Shown here: piece after piece, positions 33,296 to 43,289 of the stretch
Layout of the letters: every line of letters begins with the position of its first letter
Numbering within the stretch: the stretch's first letter is position 1
NCBI GenBank assembly: GCA_028751875.1
Contig: CM054140.1
Span: 33,016,570 to 33,080,569, forward strand
Direction of reading: 5' to 3'
DNA: 64,000 nucleotides
From: Rapana venosa
Taxonomy: Eukaryota > Mollusca > Gastropoda > Neogastropoda > Muricidae
Notes under the pieces: model-generated
What the model was told of the DNA's origin: nothing
The model's database searches: none
Seen by the model: only the letters and a program-made list of their open reading frames with translations
Position numbers and translations under genes: made by a program

Positions 33296-33599
33296 TATCA
33301 TCATCATCATTGACCATTACACCCAGCGGTGTGTAGGGCAGCAACAAAGCGCTTCCACTCCTGCCTATCCTGGGCTAACCTAGTCACTGATCCCCAAGAG
33401 TGCTGCATGGCCTTCATCTCACTTTCTACAGTCCTCCTCCACGTTGCTTTTGGTCTTCCTTTCTTTCTCCTTCCTTCTGGGGTCCAGTGCAATGCTGTTC
33501 TTGTGACTGACTGTGGGTCTATTCGGAGGATGTGCCCAATCCACTTCCACCGTCGTCTGGTGATGATGGTTCCCATGTCCTCTTGCCTACATCTCCGTA
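33296..33599 (-). mobile_element. 3' fragment of a GRPK-tail retrotransposon, antisense
   Basis: Minus strand encodes RRRWKWIGHILRIDPQSVTR, RKKGRPKATWRRTVESEMKA and DRQEWKRFVAALHTAGCNGQ, then a stop and an (ATC)n tail in plus orientation. Relative of 2161-3051, but clearly a different subfamily. It splits the jockey-like linker. Confidence 0.85.
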
Positions 33600-34574
33600 A
33601 AAAAAAAAAGGTGTGGAAAAAATTCAATGACATGAAAAATGGGGTTTGTTTACTGAATTGTCCAATCAAATTAAAAGAAAAAGTTCTTTCTGATTCAGAA
33701 AAAGCTGAAATTTTCGTAAACATGTTTTCTGATTCTATGAGTACTTAGAACCTTTCAGAAAAATTGAATACTTTAGAGATATTGAGGTACAGAAAGATGA
33801 ATATTTAGATCCAGAATGTGATAATACACACTATGTGAATGCCCCTATTACATTGCAAGAAGAGATGTAATCTTCTCTCTGCTCACTAAAAAAACATCAG
33901 TGGGCAAAGATTCAATATCTAATGAACTACTAAGGCATCTCCCTAATAATTGGTTAATTCTGTTGTTAGATCTTTTTCAACGCTGCTGGATTCATGGAGT
34001 CATACCTTGATTGTGGAAACATTCTATTTTGATACCAGTATTAAACTGCTTTAATTTAAAGCAAGGAAAGACCACGAGCGATAAGAATAACTATAGACCA
34101 ATTGCATTAAATTCACATATAGGAAAGGTGATGGAAAAAATAATCTTAAACAGACTGACATATTTTTGTGATGAAAATAAAATTATACCTGTAAATCAGG
34201 CAGGTTTTCGCAAGGGTAGACCTATAGTTGATCATTTTGTTAAACTTGTACCACTCAAGTTAAATATCAGTTTGCTTGCAGGAAGAATGTACCTGTCACA
34301 TTTTTTAAATACTTAAAGCATATGATAATGTGTGGCATGAGAGAAGGCTTTATAAACTGAAATCTATTGGTCTTTCTGGCAGTATTTACTTCTATATTAA
34401 AAGCTTTCTGTCAGAAAGAATCATTCAAGCTAAAGATGGGAATTGTTATTCTATGCTATGATCACCAGACATAGTTATTCTGTAAGGTTTAGTAATATCA
34501 CCTTATCTATTCAACATTTTACTGTATGATCTTCCTAGACTTTTATCAAGCAGTGTTGTTCTTGTGAATATGCT

Positions 34575-34657
<83 letters not shown>

Positions 34658-35343
34658 TGTGGATGGATGTTACAATGAAAAAGAAAACACCCAGAAGGCA
34701 GTTAAATTTTTATAAAAAAGTATACCAAAAAGAAATTGACAAACTCAGTGGTTATCTTTTTGAGAATGGTCTTTCACTTTCCCCTGAAAAAAACAACCTT
34801 GTCCTCTTTAACAACGGTGTAGACCCACAAGTTCTACCTAATTTTCAAATAAATGGAGAAACTCTAGAATACAAACAAGCAGTGAAATTCTTAGGAGTAT
34901 ACCTCACTTCTAAGCTAACGTGTTACAATCAACATAATATGGCAACTTAAGCTAAGAAAGTTCTTAACTTCTTAAAAGTTACCAGTAAACAACCACGGGG
35001 GAAAGATATTACTGTATTAAAGCACCTGTCCTTGTCCCTTGTGTGCTCAAGATTGTCTTATGGACAAGAAGTATTTTTCAGTGCTCCTAATTACTTGCTT
35101 AAGAAAACCAGTCTTGACTGTAAAGCATTTCGATTTGCTTTAGGTGTACCAGCTCATGCCTCACCTCTAGGCACATATAAAGAAGTAGGGGTTCTACCTT
35201 TAATTTGTTTAAATGAATATCAGCAGCAAGAAAAATGTCTGGAAACACATAGATGGCTTTGCACAGAAATGCTTAAAGTAGTGTTTTGTACATTTGTCAT
35301 ATTTAGGCAGTGTAATAACAATAAGAAATTTACAATCTTTTAA
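33600..35343 (+). pseudogene. RT and connection domain of jockey-like ORF2
   Basis: Reads VWKKFNDMKNGV, then fingers (NAPITLQE, KTSVGKDSISNELLR, NNYRPIALNSHIGKVMEKII), VNQAGFRKGRPIVDHFVKLV, a broken KAYDNVWHERRLYKLKSIGL, SPYLFNILLYDLP and EYAD. The last catalytic residue position is replaced by a (TA)n tract at 34578-34654, after which [10 protein letters not shown] and KFLGVYLTSKLT continue in frame. The end holds SRLSYGQEVFFSAPNYLL and KAFRFALGVPAH. Stops occur near 34009, 34316 and 34950. Inactive. Confidence 0.75.
34578..34654. repeat. (TA)n microsatellite, 77 bp, inside RT catalytic motif
   Basis: Perfect TA tract flanked by GAATATGCTGAC on the left and GCATGTGGATGG on the right. The minus-strand sister copy has GATGCCATCTGTATGTGG here with no tract. 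Confidence 0.95.
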
Positions 35344-35344
35344 T

Positions 35345-36672
35345 TGCCTTATCATAGGAAGCATGCTTTAAAAGTTCATAACCCTCTCGCAAGTCAAATG
35401 GAATACTGACTAAAAGTGATGCTTCAACATTGTGTGCTCCTTATCGCACAGCTCTATCAACTCATTCATTAGGAATTATCCCACAGTGAGAAGGAACCCA
35501 GCAAAAAGTAACACTAATGCCTTTCAATGACAATAGATGAACAGCATTTTGATTTCAGAGATCGTTTCTAGTCTAGTATTTTGATTTAAGAAACTTAATG
35601 CACACAATACAGATTCAAAATCGTTTCTAGTCTAGTATTTTGATTTAAGAAACTTAATGCACACAATACAGATTCAAAATCAACACATAGCACAATTTTC
35701 AAATCTTTGTGAGGGAATGGAACAAAATAGTTGAGAGCCATCAATACTTAAAAAATCTCTGCAGTAAAGATAGAAATTCCACTAGTAATATGGTATTTTT
35801 TCTCAATGTTATAGGCTGGTATAATGAAAACTGCACCTATCTGTTTGTTATCTAGTTTTGATCTGTCTGAGTTTATTTTCTATAATGTGGTCTGAATAGT
35901 GTGTGTCAATATGCAAATTCACTAAGCTTGCAAGGATGTTAGGTGAATCTTTTTTTGATAGATTTGTATGACATAAGTCAAATATTTGTTTATTCGTTTC
36001 CCATTCAGGGACAGTTGAAAAAGAAGGTTTAACAGCAAGAACATTTTCATCAATTTTAGAATCTTTGAATATATCCGACGTGAACATCTTTATAAATGTC
36101 AGTGATTCAATTGACCTAGTTCATTTAGCAAACTTTATGTCCAATCTTAAGCTAACTTCTTTCTGTGAATAACTTTCATTTGAGAAGTTCAATAACATTT
36201 CAAAACATACTTTGCAGTGCAGAATTCCCTGTGTTCGTCAAGAGGTAGTACGCCTGCTTCCTTGTAATGAACATGAAATAGACACATGAAAAGGAACTCC
36301 AAGAACAAACTTGAGTGCTTTACTGTCTATGCTTTGCAATTTATTTAGCAAGTATTGTGGCGCACTGAAAAACACCTCTTGTCCATATATTAGTCTTGAG
36401 CGAAATAAAGAAGTAGCTAAAGATAAATTCTGTATCCCCCAGGGTTGTTTACACACAATTTTTAGAAATTTAAAACTTTCTTGCTTTATTCTATATAGTT
36501 GATATGATTATATCAATCAATTTGGGAGTCAGAATAATGCCCAGAAATTTAACATGTTGGGTATATGGTATTTCAGTGTCATCTCCAGTAAAAGAAGGAA
36601 GTTTCTCAGGGCCATAACCTGAATTAAAAAACATCACATTTGTTTTTTCAAGTGACAAGCTAAGCCCACTTT

Positions 36673-36690
<18 letters not shown>
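35345..36690 (-). pseudogene. Jockey-like ORF2 thumb, connection and RNase H (inverted copy)
   Basis: Minus strand, from about 36660 down: a thumb with VKFLGIILTPKL-like sequence, SRLIYGQEVFFSAPQYLLNK, KALKFVLGVPFHVS, then VPEWETNKQIFDLC, RNase H with SGISIFTAEIFEVLMALNYF and, in another frame, VTFCWVPSHCGIIPNE followed by RAVRRGAHN-like sequence near 35400-35450. It ends at about 35345 against the plus copy. Both copies cover the same GQEVFFSAP region, so this is a second, diverged copy and not the missing end of the first. Confidence 0.7.
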
Positions 36691-36713
<23 letters not shown>

Positions 36714-36725
36714 GTGTGTGTAATT

Positions 36726-36984
36726 TTATTCTTTTATTTCAACAATAATGGAATAAGCACTCATGTGGGTTGGGTTTTTAAATACTTTTTTACATCCAGT
36801 CCCTGTGTGTATGCTGTTTCGCAAATTTTGTCATTTGTGCCCACCAGCACACAATGGCCTACTCTTCTGAAAAGTGAAACAGGTTTTAACATGTTTGCAA
36901 AATGTTCTGCATAAGTTCACACATGGAAGCTCAGTACTGAGGGACTTTTGAGAGGAGTGGAGTTGGCACTGATGTTAGCTCAGT
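36726..36984 (-). mobile_element. SINE S1, head missing
   Basis: Minus-strand core, TTGTGTGCTGGTGGGCAC, CATACACAGGGACTGGAT and tail. (GT)n borders both sides (36680-36722, 36985-37015). Confidence 0.8.
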
Positions 36985-37484
36985 GAGTGTGTGTGTGCGC
37001 GCATGTGCATGTGTGTGCAAATGTGCACAGCATTAATCATACTGACATTTTGGAAGAAAATGGAAGGACCTGGGAGTCGGTCTCTGTTTTAATAGACTTT
37101 CTTCAACAAATCAGTTAATTCAAATAAAGTTAAGAGATTCAAGTTAAAATTGTAAATAACATTATATACAATTTTGTGCTGTCTTCTCCATAAAAACTCA
37201 ATATTTTTGCTGCAGTTAATCCCCAAAAGGTATTTGACTCACAGTACAGAATTAGCATATAACACTACAAACTTTTAGTGATTGCAATAACTCACCTGAC
37301 CATTCATTGTTTCTTCTTGGTTCTCAAAGTCTAAATAAGTTTAAAACTAAGCAATAGGATTTTGTGTGCCTGTTTTTGTTTTCAAGACACTGCTATCAAC
37401 ATTATGTGCTTATTCAGTGATTAAAATGGTAGAGATTCATCCCACTGGGTAACAGGGGGGATAAGGGTGGGCGAGGAGGGGGAG
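36985..37484. other. No recognised feature
   Basis: AT-rich sequence after a (GT)n run. Nothing supported. Confidence 0.35.
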
Positions 37485-37627
37485 GAAAAGCCTACTTACG
37501 ACACTTTTAAATTCAGCCTCAAGACATACTAATTTCAAACCTAAGACTTTCCCCTATTGTTTCATCTCATAATTATCTGTCTTTGCCTTCAATGGCCAAA
37601 GTTCCCATCACCCAGCTGTAGCATATA

Positions 37628-37664
<37 letters not shown>

Positions 37665-37855
37665 CGCGTGTGTGTGTGTGTGCGCGCGCGCGTTTGTGTG
37701 TATCTGAATTTGTTAAACTGTTAATCATTTTTGGTTGCATGTGCAGGAGTGGAATGGATGCAAGCGCTTTGATTTGTTTTTTTACAAGATGAAGCGCTAT
37801 ATAAATTCCATATATTATTATCATTATTACTACTAAGGATATACAGATTTTAACA
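37485..37855 (+). mobile_element. CR1/L2-like 3' end, copy 1
   Basis: Matches 60035-60401: AATTCAGCCTCAAGACATAC, TTTCAAACCTAA, TTGCCTTCAATGGCC, a (GT)n run at the same place (37633-37698), GAATTTGTTAAACTG and GCGCTATATAAATTCC, then ATTATTATC. This is the end of a retroelement with an (ATT)n-type tail. Confidence 0.75.
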
Positions 37856-37916
37856 TTACACAAACAGACGGCAACAATGGATGCAAAACAACTGCTATAA
37901 GGATTGAGGGAACAGT

Positions 37917-37930
37917 GTGTGTGAGAGTGT

Positions 37931-37989
<59 letters not shown>

Positions 37990-38056
37990 GGTGTGAGTGT
38001 GTGTGTTGTGTGAGAGAGAGAAGAGTGAGTGTGTGTATGTGTGCGCGTGTGCATGT

Positions 38057-38104
<48 letters not shown>

Positions 38105-38154
38105 ATGTGAGTGAGTGTGTATGTCACATGAGAGAGAGAGAAGAGAAGAGAGAG

Positions 38155-38186
<32 letters not shown>

Positions 38187-38195
38187 AGAGAGGAG

Positions 38196-38252
<57 letters not shown>
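37917..38252. repeat. (GT)n and (GA)n compound microsatellite, left flank of the ORF1-only unit
   Basis: (GT)n at 37934-37990, (GA)n at 38059-38103 and 38130-38250, with an embedded phrase GCATGTGAGTGAGTGTGTAT at 38103 that recurs at 39564. Long Ser/Leu and Thr/His open frames on minus are artefacts. Confidence 0.95.
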
Positions 38253-38254
<2 letters not shown>

Positions 38255-39552
38255 ATGACAATGACAACAGTTTATTGTGATAAGCATCATCGCCCATTCA
38301 CAAGGGGACAGTGGGATGGGGATTGGGCACAAAACACAGAATCAACGAAAAGCATAATTAATTAATGACAGCCCAAACAGTCTTCATGACATGGATTCCA
38401 TATCATTGTTCTATATACATATAATGTCATTCATCGGACCACAGTTTCTTCATGTTGTTAAGTCAGTCCGGAAGTGTACAACACATTAATCAAGAAACAT
38501 CTTTGTAAACATTTCCCTTCAACACAGCAGTGGTCCTAGCAGTGCACTGTCTCATGTCACGTAGCATGAAGTGGACATCTTCAGCCTTCTCCGTCATTTG
38601 CTGCAACCTTTCCATTACATCTGCCAGTGTAACAGTCTCTTCCCTTTCCCAGCTTTCATCCCCATCTTCCATAAACCCCCCACACTCTGCTCCTGTTACA
38701 TTCTCTGCACACTCTTCCTCACTCTCATTCTCCCCACACCCTTCCCCACTCTCACCTTCTACACCCTCTCCCTCACTCTCCCTCTCTGCACGCACTTCTC
38801 TGTCATTTTCTGCATGCATCACATCCCTACCTTTCTTCACATGCTTTTCGTGATTTTCCACACCCTCCTTCCCCATTTCACAATCTCCCTCTTCATTCCT
38901 GTTATGGACACAATCTTTGATTCCATTTATGTAACTACAACCACACTCTTTTGCTACATTCACAATTTCACCACATGATTCATTTCTTACATTTTTGTCA
39001 AATGAAATTGTCACTGTCTGTCTGTCAGTGTCATCCATTATCATGTCAATACTTTGTTCCTTTTGACAGTGGCTTGAAGAGGGAGGGCAGTGGGTCTCAT
39101 ACACAAACATGTCCGTAGCAGTGTTGTTGTCAGAATGGCCTGTAGTATAGCACAATCTAGGCGGGGTGGGTAGAAACAAACCCGACGGGGATGAAACTTG
39201 TTCATTCACTTTCTTCTGGTTGTTATTTCTATACCTTTCTGCTCTTATTTTGTCTCTATTCACCTGAGATGGACACTTCTTGCGATACATTGCCTGTTGA
39301 ACTGGAGTAACAGGGGAATGGCTGGCAGTGTTACTTGTCAATCGAATCACAACAACAGTTTGATGTTCTCGCCCATCCACTTTGAATGAAGACACCGTCT
39401 GTTCATGCAACACTGCGTTCAGCATGCCCTCCAAGGTTACAGGGAGGCCCACAACTGGCATTTTGAACAGGAATTGTTGAAGAAAAGGAAAAACTTACAC
39501 GGAGCTGGAGAGAAAGCATCTTGCTGGCAGCCAAGCAAGGGAAGCCACCAAG
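38253..39552 (-). mobile_element. Compact retroposon-like unit: single ORF, UTRs, tandem 3' tail
   Basis: A 1.3-kb unit inside a (GA)n tract. Minus strand: a ~90-base leader, one 323-codon ORF, a ~235-base 3' region with AATAAA (CACAATAAACTG), ending in a tandem TGTCATTGTCATTGTC tail. Both sides are (GA)n with the same GCATGTGAGTGAGTGTGTAT phrase, as expected if a microsatellite target was split or duplicated. No EN or RT lies within or next to it in this orientation. It therefore looks like an ORF1-only (half-LINE-like) element or a retrotransposed mRNA. Confidence 0.6.
38490..39461 (-). CDS. Intact 323-residue ORF1-like protein, acidic C-terminal half
   Basis: The ORF opens MPVVGLPVTLEGMLNAVL at 39461 and closes at 38490 with no interruption, unlike every other coding remnant here. 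Residues 1-60 look folded (SSFKVDGREHQTVVVIRLTS). Residues ~68-90 are basic (YRKKCPSQVNRDKIRAERYR), a plausible nucleic-acid-binding segment. The middle is polar with several Cys (ECGCSYINGIKDC). Residues ~205-280 are strongly acidic, and ~285-310 could form a helix (LADVMERLQQMTEKAEDVHF). From memory the YRxKxPSQVxRDxxRAE signature occurs in ORF1-like proteins of aquatic-invertebrate retroelements. That would suggest an RNA-binding ORF1, but no search was done. A host gene copy is the alternative. Confidence 0.6.
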   Translation of the reverse strand: MPVVGLPVTLEGMLNAVLHEQTVSSFKVDGREHQTVVVIRLTSNTASHSPVTPVQQAMYRKKCPSQVNRDKIRAERYRNNNQKKVNEQVSSPSGLFLPTPPRLCYTTGHSDNNTATDMFVYETHCPPSSSHCQKEQSIDMIMDDTDRQTVTISFDKNVRNESCGEIVNVAKECGCSYINGIKDCVHNRNEEGDCEMGKEGVENHEKHVKKGRDVMHAENDREVRAERESEGEGVEGESGEGCGENESEEECAENVTGAECGGFMEDGDESWEREETVTLADVMERLQQMTEKAEDVHFMLRDMRQCTARTTAVLKGNVYKDVS

Positions 39553-39591
39553 AGAGAGAGAGAGCATGTGAGTGAGTGTGTATGTCATATG

Positions 39592-39640
<49 letters not shown>

Positions 39641-39735
39641 CGAGAGCATGTGAGTAAGTGTGTATGTCACATGAGAGAGAGAGCGTGCATGAGTGTGTGT
39701 GTGTGTGTGTGTGTGTGTCACATGAGAGAGAGACT

Positions 39736-39781
<46 letters not shown>
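39553..39781. repeat. (GA)n / (GT)n right flank of the ORF1-only unit
   Basis: (GA)n at 39553-39564 and 39596-39645, (GT)n at 39695-39718 and 39740-39781. The phrase GTGTGTATGTCACATGAGAG recurs several times. Confidence 0.95.
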
Positions 39782-39784
<3 letters not shown>

Positions 39785-40345
39785 GTCAAATTTTCATTTC
39801 CAGATGGTACACTGAATCAACAGTGCATTCGTTTTTTTGGTTTTTTTCAAATCAAGCCATCTATCTATGAACAAAAATTACTTAGTTAATAATAATATTT
39901 AACTACAACTATATTATAACCCTTAATAATAAAATCTACCAATAAGAAAACAAACAATACACTGCAAAACAGACACAGACACACATACATGCATGCGTGT
40001 GTGCACACTTAAGTAAAAATAAAAATAAAAATTTAAGAGATAAAAGAAAATCATAAAATGTCAGACAAATTATATCAGGTTACAATATCACCCATTCTTT
40101 CACGTTCATACTTTATAAAAATAAAAACAAACAAAGCAAAAGAAACATGAACAAAACACCAAAAAATACTAATCCATATCGTTAAAATTGACAATACTGT
40201 CAGCAATGACATTCCTCCTCTCCTCCTCCACAAACTTGTATTCATAATTATGTGCTCATACTCTTAAAGTAGCGCTTTTTAAACATAATATATCCATTTA
40301 TACAATAACAATCAAACAAGAAAAATCCTCAGACAAAAATAATCT
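39782..40345 (+). repeat. Dispersed repeat R6 (longest copy)
   Basis: AAGTCAAATTTTCATTTCCA start, ATCAAGCCATCTATCTATGA, then ATTATATCAGGTTACAATAT (also at 43302) and CTCTTAAAGTAGCGCTTTTT (compare 46305). Copies at 29504, 43290 and 46280 each retain a part. Confidence 0.7.
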
Positions 40346-40365
40346 ATAATATTAATAATGATAAT

Positions 40366-40452
40366 ACTTACTTTACTTTTTCCTTCCGCTTGTACTCTGT
40401 GATATCACGGGGAGACACACAAGCAGAAGGAAAAAGTAAAAGTAAAGTAAGT
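40366..40452. repeat. Long inverted repeat (hairpin)
   Basis: Left arm ACTTACTTTACTTTTTCCTT-CCGCTTGT and right arm ACAAGCAGAAGGAAAAAGTA-AAAGTAAAGTAAGT pair over about 28 bases with a 6-base extra in the right arm. The loop is about 25 bases and includes GATATC. It could be a tiny palindromic MITE or structured RNA. Confidence 0.8.
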
Positions 40453-40695
40453 ATAATAGTGATACAATAATAATGATAATCACCCATCACCACTGAGAGC
40501 AACAACACAACAATAACAAACAAAAAAATATAATGGAAAATACTGAGTGGGAGGGGGTATCAAGGAGGAAGGGGGAAAACACAATCAATCAAACAAAAAT
40601 AATAATGAATAAAAAACAATTATACAAAACAATTTTTGTTTAAACCTACATAATAAACAAAAACCCATAACCAACTGGACTAACAAACCAAAACA

Positions 40696-40920
40696 CGGGA
40701 TAGCCTGGTGGTTAGCATGATGCGCTCATGACCTGCTCACCCGGGTTCGATTCCAGTTCAAGGGGATTTTTCCTCTGGAGTTAACATCAGTGCGAACTCC
40801 ACTCTCCCCAAAAGTCCTTCGGATGAGACTATAAACTGAGGTCCCATGTGCAAATGCACACAGAAATCTTGCGCACATGCCTGGCCATTGTGTGCTGGTG
40901 GGAATGGATGACAAAATTCC
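40696..40920 (+). mobile_element. SINE S1, 3'-truncated copy with intact head
   Basis: CGGGATAGCCTGGTGGTTAG head, GGGTTCGATTCC box B, CCTTCGGATGAGACTATAAA core, ending within TTGTGTGCTGGTGGGAAT. Abuts the gag-like region. Confidence 0.85.
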
Positions 40921-40984
40921 CATGGGAAGATGGGCATGCACAAGCAGGGTGTTTGGCAGCTGGGCGAGAAGGACCAGCATGAAA

Positions 40985-42415
40985 GGTGAGATCTTTTCCA
41001 ATACCTGCCTGGCTCTTTAAGGTGGCCTGCACATGGTTTCTGAAGAGGGAAGCAGGCCTAACCGGCACAGCCCTCAAGGAAGACCTGGCAGGAGGAGTGC
41101 GGGTGAAAGGCAATGCCAACAGAACGGCATCCCGCCTCGCCAGAATGCAGTTGAGGTACAGTCTGGCGGTTGCACTGGACGAGTGCTTGAGGCCTTCAGC
41201 CATGGACTGAATGAAGGCCTCCAATGCAGCTGGGTCGGGGAACTGGCGGGAGAAAATGACTCGTGGTCCTGGTCGTTGAGTACCGACACCAGTCCCCCCA
41301 AGGAGTCCATCATGGAAAGTGACTCCAGAATCCTTCTATGAGACTCCTCCCAGTCAACCAGGCAGCGATCCGGTAGGGAGATTTGCCTTTGCTGGGTCTG
41401 CGACCTCTCTTGCAATAACAGGAGGTCCTGCGTGAGGAAGAGCGAGCACTCTGGAATGGACTCCAGGGCCATGACAGACTTCCCGTTGAAGGGAGCTTTC
41501 TCTGGTCTCAGGAATTTTCCGCAAGCCAGAGCTCCAGAACAGAGCCTGGGGGAAAATCCTGCGGCTCTGAGCCCATCACCTTGCTCCGAGCCCTCCTCAA
41601 AGCATCAGCCACCATGCCTGACTCCTTTAGGAAGGAGGCCGGGGCCACGACAGGAAGGGAGCCTAAGGCGCACTCTGCCGTGGATGGGAAGGGGGCCTTG
41701 GTCTCCTGAGCCGTGGAGACAGCTTCTGGCAGGTGAAATGCCAGGCAGTCCACTGCGTCAGAAAAGGAAAAGGAAGAGGGGGCAGAGCCCTCTTCTTCCG
41801 AATTGGAATCCCCTGACCCGCCAACAGAGGAGGCAAGGGATCGAGGGGTGTCCGCACGCAGGGAAACCCCAGAAGGACCCGGTTCTGCAGCCACGTAAAA
41901 AATACCCCTGGGGAGGGGTCAGGAACCGGGGGAACCACAGGGGCAGGCAGGGAGGCAGGCTGTGCTGGTGGGGCGCCAGTGCACAGCCGGGCCACCACAT
42001 ACACCCTGTGGCAGAGGTGGGTGTATAACCCATAGCAGGAAACTGCCAGGGTGCCATGTAGGGTGCCATGGGGAAACCCATGGACTGGCCCCATGGAGCC
42101 GCCTGATTCTGGCCCCATGTAGCAGAGGGCCCCGCCAGCTGGCCAGGGGCCCTGCAGGTCAGGGGATACCCCATGCCTGAGGTGCCAGCCTGCTGTAGGT
42201 CACCTGGCATTTGCCATGGTGGCCATGTGCTCTGTCTGGAATGGGACAGAGAGGTTGGTGCAGGGGCAAAGGCGGGCAATGGGGGAGGAAGGGTGACAAC
42301 TTGGGGCAGCCTCAGGGTCTGACGACTGCAATACGGTTGCTGTCTCCCTTAATTCACCCTGCAAAGCAGGGTACGAGCTTTTTTCACCCGACATGCTAGT
42401 CTTCCTGTCTCCCAA
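40985..42415 (-). pseudogene. Gag-like ORF, DIRS-type retrotransposon (frameshifted)
   Basis: A GC-rich island unlike its surroundings. Minus-strand frames join into one protein: SGEKSSYPALQGELRETATV near 42395; a Pro/Gly/Trp/Met-rich part (AAPWGQSMGFPMAPYMAPWQ) near 42060-42110; SFSFSDAVDCLAFHLPEAVS; VVAPASFLKESGMVADALRR; GSEPQDFPPGSVL; PFNGKSVMALESIPECSLFL; WEESHRRILESLSMMDSLGG. Then in the next frame come MAEGLKHSSSATARLYLNCI, LARRDAVLLALPF and SSLRAVPVRPASLFRN. The array of helices followed by RRDAxL and a short LRxxP/SLF end is how DIRS/Ngaro gag proteins look to me. It would be the structural protein of the particle. No RT or tyrosine recombinase is in the window; the 3' side is lost at a SINE. 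Confidence 0.5.
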
Positions 42416-42850
42416 AGGAGACGTGTGCCAGTGTCACCCTTCAGCCATATAGACTGGAGTGCATGTAGCAGAGCCGAAGCTAAGCTGTACACTAGGGGCG
42501 AGTACGGAATCGACAGAGCCGTAGCTAGGTTGAATACCGAATGGGGCTATGGGAAGACTGCACGAAGTTGAAAACTCAACAGAACCACAGCTGAGTTGAG
42601 GGCTCATGGTCAACACAACAGAACTGCAGATGAGTTGCGATGACACTTCCACAGGGCGGAAGGAATGAGATACAGAAGACGTACAAGGAGGGAGAGACAA
42701 AGATGAAGAGAGAGAGGGTTTTGGCTTGCGCAAGGTGAAACACAGTCTGCGGGTAAGAGAATTCAGCAGACGAAATCTTCTTAACCTTCGCTTTGCCACC
42801 CAAACGCATCATATAAGTTTCTCCCTTAAATGAAAACATGCACAAGACAT
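42416..42850 (-). other. Upstream part of gag-like island with degenerate 4-fold peptide repeat
   Basis: Minus-strand frame 42434-42799 contains four loose repeats around SSQLICSSV, PQLSCGSVE, QPSYGSVDS and VQLSFGSAT, mirrored in DNA as ACAGARCC-TAGCTNAGTTG-type units. It may be the N-terminal part of the same protein or its leader. Above it a short MMRLGGKAKVKKISSAEF reads toward the edge. Confidence 0.4.
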
Positions 42851-43109
42851 CTAAAGCAAACAACAAAAATTGGTTGAATGCTAGAAAGTAAAAATATACT
42901 GATCTGCTCAGAGAGCACGAGGTGAGCGGGCACATAGCTCTCGAGAAAAAAGAGGAAGGTTCTACACATGCACAAAGCACTAGTACTCTGAGTTATGGTC
43001 CTTTCCAACTTTACTGTTTATGAGGCATAAATGGCAAACTGCTGTTGCTATTGCATCAGTGAGCCACGGTATGTGTAATTAAAATTAAAAAAAAATGTAT
43101 TTGTGTGTG

Positions 43110-43210
43110 TGTGTGTATTTTGAGATAATTATATGTACCAATGTGCCTGTCAGTACTGTTGCCCTTCATGGGATGATTAAACTAAATTAAAGTGTTTTTG
43201 ACTTGACTGA
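43110..43210 (+). repeat. Dispersed GACTT-tailed repeat, short copy
   Basis: GTGCCTGTCAGTACTG, CCTTCATGGGATGATTAAAC and end GTTTTTGACTTGACTG, as at 8160-8625. Confidence 0.8.
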
Positions 43211-43289
43211 CACATACACATGTACATATACATGCACACACATGTGTACTCACTTAGATTTAGATTGCAAGGAAATGAGAGAAAAAAAA

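Larger units (their letters stand above)
29870..35343 (+). mobile_element. Jockey-like non-LTR element with SGNH-type ORF1 (plus copy)
   Basis: Domain order on plus: ORF1 coiled coil, ORF1 hydrolase-like domain (split by a SINE and more), EN, linker (split by an antisense fragment at 33296-33599), RT and connection. It shares clear protein similarity with the minus copies at 35345-36690 and 53640-62880. Stops and insertions make it inactive. It stops abruptly at about 35343, where an inverted relative begins. The jockey label rests on the EN/RT style and on the RNase H in the sister copies; other RNase-H-bearing clades remain possible. Confidence 0.75.

Noticed and set aside
34564..34680. Poly(Tyr-Ile) domain
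   Set aside because: Translation of the (TA)n tract within a dead RT.
37573..38332. Long minus-strand ORFs rich in Ser/Leu and Thr/His
   Set aside because: They arise from (GA)n and (GT)n runs, which are open in several frames at once.
41432..42028. 198-codon plus-strand ORF
   Set aside because: Shadow of the GC-rich gag-like frames on the minus strand, where the recognisable motifs lie.
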